A stretch of 64,000 bases of DNA from Macrotis lagotis (Eukaryota > Chordata > Mammalia > Peramelemorphia > Peramelidae). The DNA lies in the NCBI RefSeq assembly GCF_037893015.1, contig NC_133665.1, positions 41,778,154-41,842,153 on the forward strand, in the 5' to 3' direction. Positions 63,630-64,000 of the stretch are shown here, one piece after another. Below the pieces are notes generated by a model, which worked only from the letters and a program-made list of their open reading frames with translations, did not search any database and had not been told where the DNA came from. Position 1 is the first letter of the stretch; the number at the start of each line of letters is the position of its first letter. The position numbers were made by a program, and so were the translations under genes.

Positions 63630-64000
63630 ATTTTGTTGCTTTGACCCTGTCTTTACTGAAGACTTAGACAATGTCATTCCTCTCCTCAAGCATCAGTAGC
63701 TCCCCATTTTCTCTTTGTTTAGCATTTAAAGCCCTTCACAATCTACGTTGAGCCCATCTTTCAGAATTATTACACTTTCATACATTCTACAGTTTGGCAA
63801 AACTGGTCTTAAGACTATTCCTCACACAATGCCTCCCAACTCCTATCTCCAGGCCTCTGCAATGATTGTCCTTAGAATGCTCCTCTCTTCTCTGTTCTTT
63901 GGAATCCCTAGGCTTCTTCAAAATTCAGGATCAATGTTTATCTTTTACATAAAACCTTTCCTCATCTCTCATATGTCTAGTACTTTCTTGTCCCCAACAT
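63630..64000 (+). mobile_element. L2 LINE 3'-region relic, cut by the window end
   Basis: CATCAGTAGCTCCCCATTTTCTC, CATTTAAAGCCCTTCACAATCTACG, CAGAATTATTACACTTTCATACATTC, GGCCTCTGCAATGATTGTCC, GGAATCCCTAGGC and AAAACCTTTCCTCATCTC follow L2 sense order. The 3' end lies beyond 64000. Confidence 0.7.

Overview
The window reads as intergenic or intronic DNA from a marsupial nuclear genome. It is AT-rich and mosaic. At least thirteen copies of one tRNA-derived SINE occur (A-box region GTGGCGCAGTGG, B box GGTTCAAATCC, tail CCTTGCAAAAACCTAAAAA). Many copies keep target-site duplications of 10-16 bp. This SINE, together with the L1 3' ends, the ORF1-only HAL1-like LINE and the L2/L3/MIR relics seen here, fits a marsupial. 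The exact SINE tail suggests an Australasian lineage to me, but that is recollection and could not be tested here. I found no convincing host protein-coding gene, tRNA or rRNA gene, CpG island or CRISPR array. The longest open frames are artefacts of simple repeats (GAAA/GGAA near 59.2-59.75 kb, CT near 35.8-36.3 kb) or pieces of dead LINE proteins.

Layout. 0-6 kb: a solo LTR with perfect 6-bp duplications (403-750), an inverted L3 relic, and a strongly diverged tandem array of about 310-bp units (about 3.2-4.5 kb). 6-17 kb: old interspersed repeats, an A-rich tract, an L1 3' end, an L2 relic split by a CT/CA block, and a GATA block. 17.5-23 kb: L1 ORF2 on the minus strand, then two L1/HAL1 ORF1 halves facing each other around a SINE. 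24-30 kb: a repeat nested in its own inverted relative, then L1 pieces carrying two oppositely oriented SINEs. 30-36.8 kb: a pair of related sequences in inverted orientation 5 kb apart, GATA/TA and CT tracts, L2 and L3 relics. 36.9-40.4 kb: the clearest structure of the window, a SINE inside a HAL1-like LINE inside a minus-strand L1, with perfect duplications at the two inner junctions. 41.6-41.8 kb: a hAT-type element with terminal inverted repeats. 43.2-47.1 kb: a long L3 (CR1 clade) relic carrying three younger insertions. 47.6-48.75 kb: an L2 reverse-transcriptase relic. 49-57 kb: a SINE-rich zone with a 7SL RNA-like relic near 53 kb. 59.2-59.75 kb: a 500-bp purine tract. 60-63 kb: two 5'-truncated L1 3' ends around a small unexplained protein-like segment. 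The window ends inside an L2 relic.

Nothing here works together as a pathway. The layers do give a relative history: L2, L3 and MIR are oldest, then L1/HAL1 and hAT elements, then the CCTTGCAAAAACC SINE and the solo LTR. No novel biological system was found. The best leads are structural. All family names come from reading motifs by eye, so boundaries are approximate unless a target-site duplication is quoted.
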